Source: Gammaproteobacteria bacterium
Lineage (GTDB): Bacteria > Pseudomonadota > Gammaproteobacteria > Granulosicoccales > Granulosicoccaceae
Direction: 5' to 3'
Assembly (NCBI GenBank): GCA_003511825.1
Contig: DOIU01000378.1
Location: 1-13,666 of the forward strand
DNA: 13,666 nt
Each line of letters starts with the position of its first letter. Position 1 is the stretch's first letter. Below the pieces are notes generated by a model. That model did no database searches and was not told the origin of the DNA. It saw nothing but the letters and a program-made list of their open reading frames with translations. Positions 1-7,290 of the stretch are shown one piece after another. The position numbers and the translations under genes were made by a program.

Positions 1-2
1 CC

Positions 3-767
3 TTAACAGAAGTTGGGTATGCCGCGTTCTTCAGGATAGAGCGCGCCCAAAAAAAACAGACCGGCAGCATCAGCAGTGGTACCTCCCTGAGTTCGGTCGC
101 GACGCTGCAAGACCTCACCCACCCAAGCCGGCTCTGCCTCACCGCGCCCAACCCGCAACAAACTGCCGACAATGATCCGCACCATATTGTGCAAAAAGGC
201 ATTGGCCGCAATGTCCACGATAACGCGATCATCTCGACGATACACCGACAACGCGTGAATGCACCGCCGAGCATGCTTAGCTTGACACCCTGCTGCACGG
301 AATGCAGAAAAGTCATGTTCGCCCAGCAAATAGTGCCCGGCTTGGTCCATGCGCGCAGCGTCCAGTGGCTGCGTGACCCAGGCATTGCGGCCTGCCGCAA
401 GCGCCGGCCGGGCTTTGCGATTCAGGATAATGTAGCGATACCGACGCTCTATGGCATCGTAGCGTGCGTGGAAGTCGGGGGCTACCGCGCTCACCCAATG
501 GACGCTCACAGGCGCTTTCATCAACGTATTCGCCCCAAAAATCCAAGCTTTATCAGGACGGACTGTGTCAGTGTCAAAGTGTACGATTTGCGCTTTGGCG
601 TGTACGCCAGTGTCAGTGCGCCCGGCACAGGTCACCTCAACAGGAGCGGCGGCGACTGCCGACAATGCCGTTTCGACGACCTCCTGCACGGATCGGCAAT
701 GCCGCTGACGCTGCCAACCGCAGAACTGTGACCCGTCGTATTCAATAGCCAGGGCGTAACGCACCAT
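3..767 (-). CDS. truA: tRNA pseudouridine(38-40) synthase TruA
   Basis: TruA converts uridines 38, 39 and 40 of the tRNA anticodon arm to pseudouridine in the cytoplasm. The 254-residue protein is complete and close to the usual length (about 260-270). It opens with the typical RYALAIEYDGSQFCGWQRQ segment. The catalytic motif CAGRTDTGVHA places the nucleophilic aspartate at D52. The conserved FHARYDAIERRYRY block lies at about 99-112 and the FLHNMVRIIVGSLLRVGRGE block at about 191-210. The ATG start fits the family N-terminus, but the upstream sequence (GCGGGTACTAG) is a weak ribosome binding site. The gene follows fimV in the same direction, beyond a strong hairpin, so its transcription depends on readthrough or on a promoter I cannot identify in the 109-bp gap. 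The family assignment is secure. Confidence 0.97.
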   Translation of the reverse strand: MVRYALAIEYDGSQFCGWQRQRHCRSVQEVVETALSAVAAAPVEVTCAGRTDTGVHAKAQIVHFDTDTVRPDKAWIFGANTLMKAPVSVHWVSAVAPDFHARYDAIERRYRYIILNRKARPALAAGRNAWVTQPLDAARMDQAGHYLLGEHDFSAFRAAGCQAKHARRCIHALSVYRRDDRVIVDIAANAFLHNMVRIIVGSLLRVGRGEAEPAWVGEVLQRRDRTQGGTTADAAGLFFLGALYPEERGIPNFC

Positions 768-830
768 CTAGTACCCGCAAATGCAACACCCACTATCGGG
801 CATCACCAAAAACTCAGATTACCACCCACG

Positions 831-856
831 AAAAAGGGCGCCGTAGCGCCCTTTTT
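831..856 (-). terminator. Rho-independent terminator after fimV
   Basis: A perfect 11-bp inverted repeat (AAAAAGGGCGC and GCGCCCTTTTT) flanks a 4-base loop, 20 bases past the fimV stop codon. The GC-rich core followed by a run of five T's is the classic intrinsic terminator form. Because the arms carry A's on one side and T's on the other, the structure would also work on the other strand. It separates fimV from truA. Confidence 0.88.
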
Positions 857-876
857 GCGATCTGCCGATCAGCTGT

Positions 877-3800
877 TCAGCCAATTTTTTTCAGCAGTTC
901 TTCTGCCGTGGTTTTTTGCTCCACGCTACCGCCCTTGACGATCTCGCCCAAGGCACTGGCAGCCGAATCATTGTCGCCCATATCGATATACGCTTTGGCA
1001 AGATCCAGCATAGTCTCCATCTCGTTGGTGGCACCCAGTGCAGCTGAATCGTCAGCCCCGGTCAGATCCGCGTTCGCGGTCAGGTCCGGAATCTCGAGCT
1101 CTTGCGTTTGGTCAAACGCCGTATCCAATCCTTCGGTGTTGTCAAACAAGGTTTCAACATTGCTCGCAGCCGCAGCCGTGTCTTCACTGAGATCTTCCAG
1201 ATCCAGCGTCAACTCCTCAGGCGAGCCTGTCAGTTCCAGCCCCTCAAGGCCATCAGCGCTCACGGTATTTTCATCGCCAAGCGCTGACAAGTCGAGTACA
1301 GACTCTTCAAACTCCAGGCCTGTATCTTCCAAGCCACTGAGCGTCTCATTGAGCGGTTCTAGCTCGACGGCATCTGCGGTCTGTGACAACACCTTGGTGC
1401 TGCCCTTTTCACTGCCGTCGCCCTCGCCGAGGCTGTCCAGCAACGCACCGAGGTCGTCATTGCTCTGCGGCACAACGCTTTCTGCACCTGTCAGCAAGGC
1501 GTCATCGACGTCAATCGACAGATCATCTTCCAGCGCCAGGCTAGACTCCATGGACGCCGCTTCTTCCAGGAGGCTGGCGCCCCCCTCAACAACATCGCCC
1601 GCCGCAACTTCAGCATTCAACTCTGCAGCGACTGTTGAGAAGTCACCTGTCGCTTCCAGATCCGCCTCATCAAATGCCAAGCCTGGATCCATACTTTGAT
1701 CCAGCAGTGAGGCATCTTGCATCTCACCGGCCTGAACATCTTCACTCGGTGGCGCAATAATCTCAGTCACATCACCCGTGGCGTCGAAGCCATCAAGGGC
1801 AAGCGTATCTTCAGCTTCGTCTACAACTGACGCCTCTTCCGCTGGCACATCATCGAGCGCCTGTGCAGCAGCACCCAGACCAGCACCTGCGGCGATGCCC
1901 GCAGCCAGCGCGGCGGCATCACTGCCGGCAGAGGAAGCTTCACCCACAGACCCAGCGTCGAACAGTGCATTGGTCGGATCCAGCTCGCGACCCATTTCTG
2001 CAACTCTGCCCCACGACGGATTTTCGCCGCCGCCGAAGCTGTCGTGGAACCCTTGCGCCGCACGCGTAAACCGATCGGCGTCTTTCTGCCCGTGGTGCGT
2101 TTCAAGCAACTTGAGCTGATATTCTTGGTTCTCTGGATCGCGATCTACCGCTTTGGTCAGCAGATCTTCTGCTTGGCCATGCAAACCATAAGCGAGGTAA
2201 ACATCGGCTTCTGAGATGGTGTCATCTTTGGCAGATTCATCATCGACCGCGCCCGACAACATACCGGTGTCATCCAAGCCTTCGATGTCATCATCACCTT
2301 CAATGATCTCAGGCAGCTCGGTCGGTCCTTCGTCCTCGTCTTCAAAGGCCTGTAACGGCTCGACCTCTTCGCCACCGGCGGCGACTTCGGGGAACTCGGT
2401 CTGTTCTTCGACGCTGTCAGTTTCAACAAACGCTTCTTCCTCGAAGACGACCTCTTCTTCGTCATCTTTGCGTTTGCGACCGAACAGCCAGCCCAGCAAT
2501 CCGAGCAAGCCCAGCGCGCCAACGCCCACACCGGCAACCTTCACGGGGTCAGCCATGAGTTTCTGGAAAAAGCTCTGCTCAGCAGCAGGTGCATCCACCA
2601 CGATCGGTGGCTCTTCAACCAGCTCAGGCTCAGGTGTGGCAGGCTCAACCGGATCGGCAGTTTCCTCGGCGCCCGCAAGCTGATCCTGGAGTTGAGCAAG
2701 CTCATTCTCGCGCAGCTCAATCAGGCGCTCCATTTTTTCCGTGTTTTCTTGGATTTCGCCGGCCTGTGCTTGCAGCTCCTCTTTTTCGAGGTTCTGCGCT
2801 TCAAGTTCTTCGCGCGCCAAGGTCAAGTCGGTGTTAATCTGACCCAGAACTGCGGTATCAGGTTGCTCTGAGTCATCAGCGTTAGGCGTGGCCACACCCT
2901 CGCTGCTACTGGGGTCGGCAACAATCTTAAGCGGATCTTCCGACGGTGTTTGCTCGGTAGCGGTCTCGGTTGGCGCAACCGGCTCGCTCGGTGCCTGTGC
3001 TTCCCCTGTGGGTTCTTCAGCGGGCTGGGTCGCATCCTCAGCGGGTGTGGACGGCTCGCCCCCAGCCGCCTGTGTGCCACCCGAAGCACTGGCAACGCGG
3101 CCAATACTGTCGCGGTATTCCTGCCAGAGCTGGTTTTGTACAGTCATTTCAGCGACCGCGTCACCGCGACTGCGTGCACTGACTTGCTCGTAGGACGGCA
3201 TGCGCAGGATAGCGCCCTCTTTCAGGCGATTGACATTGTTGTCAACAAAGGCATCTTGGTTCGCCTGCAACAGCGCCAACATCATCTGTTGTACTGAGAT
3301 ATCGGTCGGTTTGTTATCCAGCGCAATTCGCCAAAGCGTATCGTTTTTAACAACGGTGTAGGCATCGCCTTCGGTCGCGTAAGCAGACGCGTCATCGACT
3401 GGCGCACTTTCTTGGGGCGCGACTTGGGCGACAGGCTCCACACTTGGCGTTTCCAGCGGCTTCGCATCAGTGGTTTTGACTTCAAATTCCCGATCACTTG
3501 AGATCGCAATCGAGTCTACGATGACCTCTTGCTCCAAGGGTGGAGGGACGGGTGCAGGTGTCGCTGCGCCGACAGAATCTGCCACTTCAGCATCGGCATT
3601 TTCGACGACCTCAACAGCGACCGGCATGGCATCCGCTGCCGCTTCTGCTGCACGGTCAATCACCACCGGCACAGCAGGGTCTGTGGCCGATTCTGCAGCC
3701 GTGGCGACTTGCGGCGTGGTCGGTGCGCTACCGCCAGAGACTACTTCTTGATTCATAAAGACCGGCGGATCAAGCAAAATGGTGTATTCACGCACCATGC

Positions 3801-4149
3801 GCCCCTTCGGCCAATCCACTTCCAGGAGGAAGTTCAGAAAAGGTTCAACGACCGGCCCGCTGCTGCCAATCTTGATGTAAGGCGAACCATCGGGTTTTTG
3901 ATCAACGGAAAACTTCAGCGACGTGAGAGCGGATGATCGTTCTATCCCCGCTCTCTCAAACGCCTCGCGCGAGGCCAGTTGCACCAGAAGTCCTTCAAGC
4001 TCACCGGGCTGAACCGACTTCAATAGAATTTCGGCATCCAACGGTTGGTTGAGCGCGGAATTCATCTCGATATCACCAAGTCCTAATGCCTTTACGCCGG
4101 AAGAGGCCAAGGCCAGGCTTACCGCCACTGCTGTTGCTAGTTTTCGCAC
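877..4149 (-). CDS. fimV: FimV/HubP-like inner-membrane pilus assembly and polar hub protein
   Basis: FimV proteins support type IV pilus assembly, twitching and polar localisation; the Vibrio/Shewanella versions (HubP) are polar hubs. The protein has 1090 residues. A signal peptide (1-21, MRKLATAVAVSLALASSGVKA) precedes the FimV N-terminal domain GLGDIEMNSALNQPLDAEI and the block ending EYTILLDPPVF (about 22-131). A Pro/Ala/acidic linker follows, then a LysM-like peptidoglycan-binding domain (about 262-318, YTVVKNDTLWRIA to AILRMPSY). A coiled coil lies at about 435-492 and a membrane helix at about 537-556, followed by GRKRK. The cytoplasmic part is highly acidic, with a TPR-like segment at about 646-690 and the conserved C-terminal FimV/TPR segment at 1044-1090 (ETMLDLAKAYIDMGDNDSA). 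The start is GTG, with a weak GCGAG 10 bases upstream; no better in-frame start lies before the upstream stop at 4198-4200. The family is certain; the exact role in this organism is inferred. Confidence 0.96.
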   Translation of the reverse strand: MRKLATAVAVSLALASSGVKALGLGDIEMNSALNQPLDAEILLKSVQPGELEGLLVQLASREAFERAGIERSSALTSLKFSVDQKPDGSPYIKIGSSGPVVEPFLNFLLEVDWPKGRMVREYTILLDPPVFMNQEVVSGGSAPTTPQVATAAESATDPAVPVVIDRAAEAAADAMPVAVEVVENADAEVADSVGAATPAPVPPPLEQEVIVDSIAISSDREFEVKTTDAKPLETPSVEPVAQVAPQESAPVDDASAYATEGDAYTVVKNDTLWRIALDNKPTDISVQQMMLALLQANQDAFVDNNVNRLKEGAILRMPSYEQVSARSRGDAVAEMTVQNQLWQEYRDSIGRVASASGGTQAAGGEPSTPAEDATQPAEEPTGEAQAPSEPVAPTETATEQTPSEDPLKIVADPSSSEGVATPNADDSEQPDTAVLGQINTDLTLAREELEAQNLEKEELQAQAGEIQENTEKMERLIELRENELAQLQDQLAGAEETADPVEPATPEPELVEEPPIVVDAPAAEQSFFQKLMADPVKVAGVGVGALGLLGLLGWLFGRKRKDDEEEVVFEEEAFVETDSVEEQTEFPEVAAGGEEVEPLQAFEDEDEGPTELPEIIEGDDDIEGLDDTGMLSGAVDDESAKDDTISEADVYLAYGLHGQAEDLLTKAVDRDPENQEYQLKLLETHHGQKDADRFTRAAQGFHDSFGGGENPSWGRVAEMGRELDPTNALFDAGSVGEASSAGSDAAALAAGIAAGAGLGAAAQALDDVPAEEASVVDEAEDTLALDGFDATGDVTEIIAPPSEDVQAGEMQDASLLDQSMDPGLAFDEADLEATGDFSTVAAELNAEVAAGDVVEGGASLLEEAASMESSLALEDDLSIDVDDALLTGAESVVPQSNDDLGALLDSLGEGDGSEKGSTKVLSQTADAVELEPLNETLSGLEDTGLEFEESVLDLSALGDENTVSADGLEGLELTGSPEELTLDLEDLSEDTAAAASNVETLFDNTEGLDTAFDQTQELEIPDLTANADLTGADDSAALGATNEMETMLDLAKAYIDMGDNDSAASALGEIVKGGSVEQKTTAEELLKKIG

Positions 4150-4226
4150 TGTCGTAATACTCGCTTGCGTCAGATGAATAGAAGTTCTGCGTAGGATTTA
4201 TCCCGGATGCCACTGCTTAAACACAG

Positions 4227-4250
4227 AACATACCAATGCACTTAAAGTGC
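4227..4250 (-). promoter_or_regulatory. Possible fimV promoter element with a palindrome
   Basis: In the 142-bp gap between asd and fimV, GCACTTAAAGTGC (4238-4250) is a 6+1+6 palindrome. Just downstream in the fimV direction is TGGTATGTT, which resembles an extended -10 (hexamer at 4227-4232). No convincing -35 lies 17 bases upstream, and the palindrome occupies that spacer, so it could be an operator. It lacks a T-run on the minus strand and is not a terminator for asd. This is a weak, sequence-only call. Confidence 0.25.
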
Positions 4251-4291
4251 GCTTTTCAGAGAAGCCTTGGATAAACGTAAGTAACTATAGG

Positions 4292-5314
4292 TTAGATATA
4301 GTCTTTTATCAAAACTTCAGCAATTTGCACACTGTTCAGCGCCGCGCCCTTGCGCACGTTGTCTGCGACGATCCAGAGATTCAAACCGTTTGGATGAGAA
4401 ATATCGCTGCGAATACGCCCGACAAATACAGGGTCCTCCCCTGAAGAATCAGAGACCGCTGTCGGATAACCGCCATCCGCGCGCTCATCCATGACCACCA
4501 CACCGGGTGCCTTTTCGAGCAAAGCGCGTGCAACTTCAGCATCGATGGGATCGCGGGTTTCAATGTGCACCGCCTCGGAATGACCATAAAAAACCGGCAC
4601 CCGTACGCAGGTCGGATTGACCCGAATAGCGTCGTCCTCAAAGATCTTGCAGGTCTCCCAGACCATTTTCATTTCTTCCTTGGTGTAACCGTTATCTTGA
4701 AACACATCGATATGCGGCAACACATTAAATGCAATTTGCTTGGGGTAAACCGACGGTTCTATGGGTTTAGCATTCAACAAGTTAGCTGTTTGACTAGCGA
4801 GTTCTTCAATCGCGTCCTTGCCGGTCCCCGAGACCGCTTGATACGTGGCGACATTAATACGCTCAATACCCACCGCATCGTAGAGAGGTTTTAGGGCAAC
4901 GAGCATTTGAATCGTGGAGCAGTTCGGATTGGCGATGATCCCGCGCTTGGTGTAATCACCGATCGCATGCGGGTTCACTTCCGGCACCACCAGTGGAACA
5001 TCATCGTCGTAACGGAAATGCGAGGTGTTATCCACAACGACACAACCCGCTGCTGCCGCAATCGGCGCGTATTGCGCAGACAGAGAACCACCGGCCGAGA
5101 ACAAGCCAATCTGCGCCTTGCTGAAATCAAAGCCCTCCAGATTCTCCACCACCACATGGGTGTCACCAAACGGGATGCGCTTTCCTGCAGACCGTTCACT
5201 GGCCAAGGCATAGACATTACGAACCGGAAAATTTCTTTGCGCAAGGATGGAAAGCATCGTTTCACCCACCGCACCGGTCGCACCCACCACTGCTACATCA
5301 TACTGTTTGCTCAT
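4292..5314 (-). CDS. asd: Aspartate-semialdehyde dehydrogenase
   Basis: Asd reduces aspartyl-4-phosphate to aspartate 4-semialdehyde with NADPH, feeding lysine/diaminopimelate, threonine and methionine synthesis. From the chosen ATG the protein is 340 residues, normal for this type. The NADP-binding loop VAVVGATGAVGETML is at 7-21. The catalytic cysteine is C132 in IIANPNCSTIQ, and the catalytic histidine is H245 in RVPVFYGHSEAVH. GTGKDAIEEL (163-172) is also conserved. Keeping the active-site cysteine argues against an inactive Usg-type paralog. A GTG at 5326 would add four residues (MSES), but the ATG matches the family N-terminus and has GAG motifs at suitable distance. Only 17 bases separate it from the leuB stop, so co-transcription with leuB is likely. 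No terminator is visible before fimV. Confidence 0.97.
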   Translation of the reverse strand: MSKQYDVAVVGATGAVGETMLSILAQRNFPVRNVYALASERSAGKRIPFGDTHVVVENLEGFDFSKAQIGLFSAGGSLSAQYAPIAAAAGCVVVDNTSHFRYDDDVPLVVPEVNPHAIGDYTKRGIIANPNCSTIQMLVALKPLYDAVGIERINVATYQAVSGTGKDAIEELASQTANLLNAKPIEPSVYPKQIAFNVLPHIDVFQDNGYTKEEMKMVWETCKIFEDDAIRVNPTCVRVPVFYGHSEAVHIETRDPIDAEVARALLEKAPGVVVMDERADGGYPTAVSDSSGEDPVFVGRIRSDISHPNGLNLWIVADNVRKGAALNSVQIAEVLIKDYI

Positions 5315-5331
5315 CGACTCACTCACTCAGA
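5315..5331 (-). promoter_or_regulatory. asd ribosome binding site with triple GAG repeat
   Basis: Between the leuB stop and the asd ATG the minus strand reads TCTGAGTGAGTGAGTCG, giving three GAG Shine-Dalgarno cores spaced 4 bases apart. The middle core lies 7 bases before the ATG at 5312-5314. The same repeat contains the competing GTG at 5324-5326, which has no good site upstream of it, so I chose the ATG. Confidence 0.6.
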
Positions 5332-6411
5332 TTACAACTGCGCCAATTCACGCACGACCGCATCACCCATCGTCTGCGTGCTGACGCTGGCACCGCCTTC
5401 GGCGATATCCGCCGTGCGTAAACCACCGTCCAATACGCGACTGACCGCTGTCTCAATACGTTCAGCGCTCTCATTGTCGTCCAGAGAATGGCGAAACATC
5501 ATGGCAACGGACAACAAGGTTGCCAAGGGGTTGGCAATGCCCTGCCCGGCAATGTCTGGCGCTGACCCATGGATCGGTTCATACAGGCCCTGCCCTGTCG
5601 CGTTTAGCGATGCGGACGGCAACATACCGATAGACCCGGTGAGCATCGCCGCCGTGTCAGACAAAATGTCGCCAAACATATTGGTGGTCGCGATCACATC
5701 AAACTGCTTAGGCGCACGCACGAGCTGCATGGACGCATTATCCACATACATGTGTGAAAGCTCTACATCGGGATACTGCTTACCCGTATCAACGAAGATC
5801 TCCCGCCACAGCTCAGACACCTCGAGCACATTCGCTTTGTCCACTGAACACAATCGGCGCTGCCGACGCATGGCGGTTTCAAACGCACTGATGGCGATGC
5901 GCTGGATTTCAGACTCGGTATACACCAAGGTGTTGTAACCGCGACGCTCGCCGCTGTCGGTCTGATCAATGCCGCGAGGCTGTCCAAAATAAATCCCGCC
6001 CGTCAGCTCACGGACGATCATGATATCCAGCCCGGAGACCAAATCGGGTTTTAGCGATGACGCTGACGCGAGCTGCGGGAACAATATCGCTGGACGTAAA
6101 TTTGAAAACAAATCGAGACTGGCACGCAAGCCCAGGAGACCCCGCTCCGGCCTCAACTCACGCGGCAAGGTGTCATACTGCGGCCCACCGACTGCGCCTA
6201 AAAGAATCGCGTCCGCCTGTTCGCACAACGCTAAGGTGTCTGGAGGCAACGGTGTTTTCGCGGCGTCATACCCTGCGCCCCCAAAGGGCGCCACTTCCCA
6301 TGTGAGTGAGACCCCATGCGTATCACGCAAACAGCTTAACACCTTCAAGGATTCGTGAATGATCTCTGGGCCAATGCCGTCACCCGGCAGTATGGCAATT
6401 TTTTTGGTCAT
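5332..6411 (-). CDS. leuB: 3-isopropylmalate dehydrogenase
   Basis: LeuB oxidises and decarboxylates 3-isopropylmalate to 2-oxoisocaproate with NAD, the last leucine-specific step before transamination. The start is the ATG of MTKKIAILPGDGIGPEI, giving 359 residues, the usual length; upstream in-frame codons to 6462 have no family counterpart. Visible residues are the substrate-binding stretch around R87-R97, RELTGGIYFG with the catalytic tyrosine Y141, the catalytic lysine K192 in SVDKAN, and the metal-binding aspartates D224, D248 and D252. HGSAPDIAGQGIANP (281-295) binds NAD. GGAG lies 12 bases before the ATG, which is a long spacing. A 228-bp gap separates it from leuD; asd follows 17 bases downstream of its stop. 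Assignment to LeuB rather than isocitrate or tartrate dehydrogenase rests on the motifs and the leuCD context. Confidence 0.97.
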   Translation of the reverse strand: MTKKIAILPGDGIGPEIIHESLKVLSCLRDTHGVSLTWEVAPFGGAGYDAAKTPLPPDTLALCEQADAILLGAVGGPQYDTLPRELRPERGLLGLRASLDLFSNLRPAILFPQLASASSLKPDLVSGLDIMIVRELTGGIYFGQPRGIDQTDSGERRGYNTLVYTESEIQRIAISAFETAMRRQRRLCSVDKANVLEVSELWREIFVDTGKQYPDVELSHMYVDNASMQLVRAPKQFDVIATTNMFGDILSDTAAMLTGSIGMLPSASLNATGQGLYEPIHGSAPDIAGQGIANPLATLLSVAMMFRHSLDDNESAERIETAVSRVLDGGLRTADIAEGGASVSTQTMGDAVVRELAQL

Positions 6412-6431
6412 GGTCTGAGCGATCTCCAAAC

Positions 6432-6448
6432 CGGGCGTGCCACGCCCG
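6432..6448 (-). other. Hairpin in the leuB leader
   Basis: CGGGCGTG and CACGCCCG form a perfect inverted repeat around one base; the RNA would fold as a 6-bp GC-only stem with a 5-base loop. It sits about 20 bases upstream of the leuB start codon and only 4 bases before the GGAG that is the best Shine-Dalgarno candidate. No U-run follows it on the leuB strand, so it does not look like a terminator. A role in translation control or mRNA stability is inference. Confidence 0.45.
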
Positions 6449-6639
6449 CACTGGCAGCGCAAAAATATAAACCGCGCATATTAACGCAAACCACGCAACG
6501 ATAGCGAGGCACGTGAAGAAAATTTTACAGGAAGACGCCGCACATGTTCACGCATGAACCAGGATCAACAAGAGGACACGCAAACAATAATGCAACTCGA
6601 GAACTCGAAATCTATGTCGCAGACAGAACGCCTTACTCG

Positions 6640-7281
6640 CTAGCCCCTAAACAGCCAAGGTGCCTGTTTTCGCCGACGCCCCTCATATTCACGAATCGTA
6701 TCGGCGTGCTGCAGCGTCAGCTCAATATCATCCAGGCCATTCAATAAGCAGTGCTTGCGAAAAGGGTCGATCTCAAAGCGCATGGCTTGACCGCGGGGAG
6801 TTGTCACCGTTTGCTCAGCGAGATCAACGACCAAGCGATAACCTTCCTGCGGCTCGCATTCCCGAAAAAAAACGTCCACGTCTTCAGCAGGCAAGCGGAT
6901 CGGCAAAAAGCCGTTCTTAAATGAGTTATTGTAAAAAATATCGCCAAAGCTCGGCGCGATCACCGCGCGAAAGCCATAGTCGTCCAAGGCCCACACGGCA
7001 TGTTCGCGCGACGAACCGCAGCCAAAGTTCTCGCGTGCGATGAGAATTTCTGCACCGGCATAGCGCGGGAAATTCAAGATAAATTCCGGATTGGGTCGAC
7101 GATGCGCAGTGACCATATCGGCTTCGCCCGGGTCGAGATATCGCCAATCGTCAAACAGAATCGGCCCGAAGCCAGAGCGCTTAATCGACTTGAGGTATTG
7201 CTTAGGCACAATGGCATCCGTGTCTACGTTGGGCCGATCCATCGGCATGACCAAGCCATCAACAACGGTAAATTTCTGCAT
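6640..7281 (-). CDS. leuD: 3-isopropylmalate dehydratase, small subunit
   Basis: LeuD is the swivel-domain subunit that joins LeuC to isomerise 2-isopropylmalate to 3-isopropylmalate. The 213-residue length matches the longer bacterial LeuD type. Family motifs are NVDTDAIVPKQYLK (18-31), ENFGCGSSREHAVWAL (84-99) and the block SFGDIFYNNSFKNGFLPI (111-128). The ATG lies 9 bases after the leuC stop, and TGAGG at that stop gives a good Shine-Dalgarno site, so leuC and leuD are one transcript and probably translationally coupled. Downstream is the 228-bp gap before leuB. Confidence 0.97.
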   Translation of the reverse strand: MQKFTVVDGLVMPMDRPNVDTDAIVPKQYLKSIKRSGFGPILFDDWRYLDPGEADMVTAHRRPNPEFILNFPRYAGAEILIARENFGCGSSREHAVWALDDYGFRAVIAPSFGDIFYNNSFKNGFLPIRLPAEDVDVFFRECEPQEGYRLVVDLAEQTVTTPRGQAMRFEIDPFRKHCLLNGLDDIELTLQHADTIREYEGRRRKQAPWLFRG

Positions 7282-7290
7282 CAGAACGCC

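Noticed and set aside
908..1699. A 263-codon Ser-rich open frame on the plus strand
   Set aside because: It is the mirror of the acidic, low-complexity FimV tail: Asp/Glu/Leu/Ala codons read backwards give Ser-rich false frames.
4292..5314. Possible Usg-type inactive paralog of Asd
   Set aside because: The catalytic Cys (C132) and His (H245) are both present, so it is treated as the active enzyme. No second asd-like gene occurs in the window.
4907..5938. A 343-codon open frame on the plus strand across asd and leuB
   Set aside because: It is antisense to two well-conserved enzymes with intact motifs, shows no domain I recognise, and runs through their intergenic junction.
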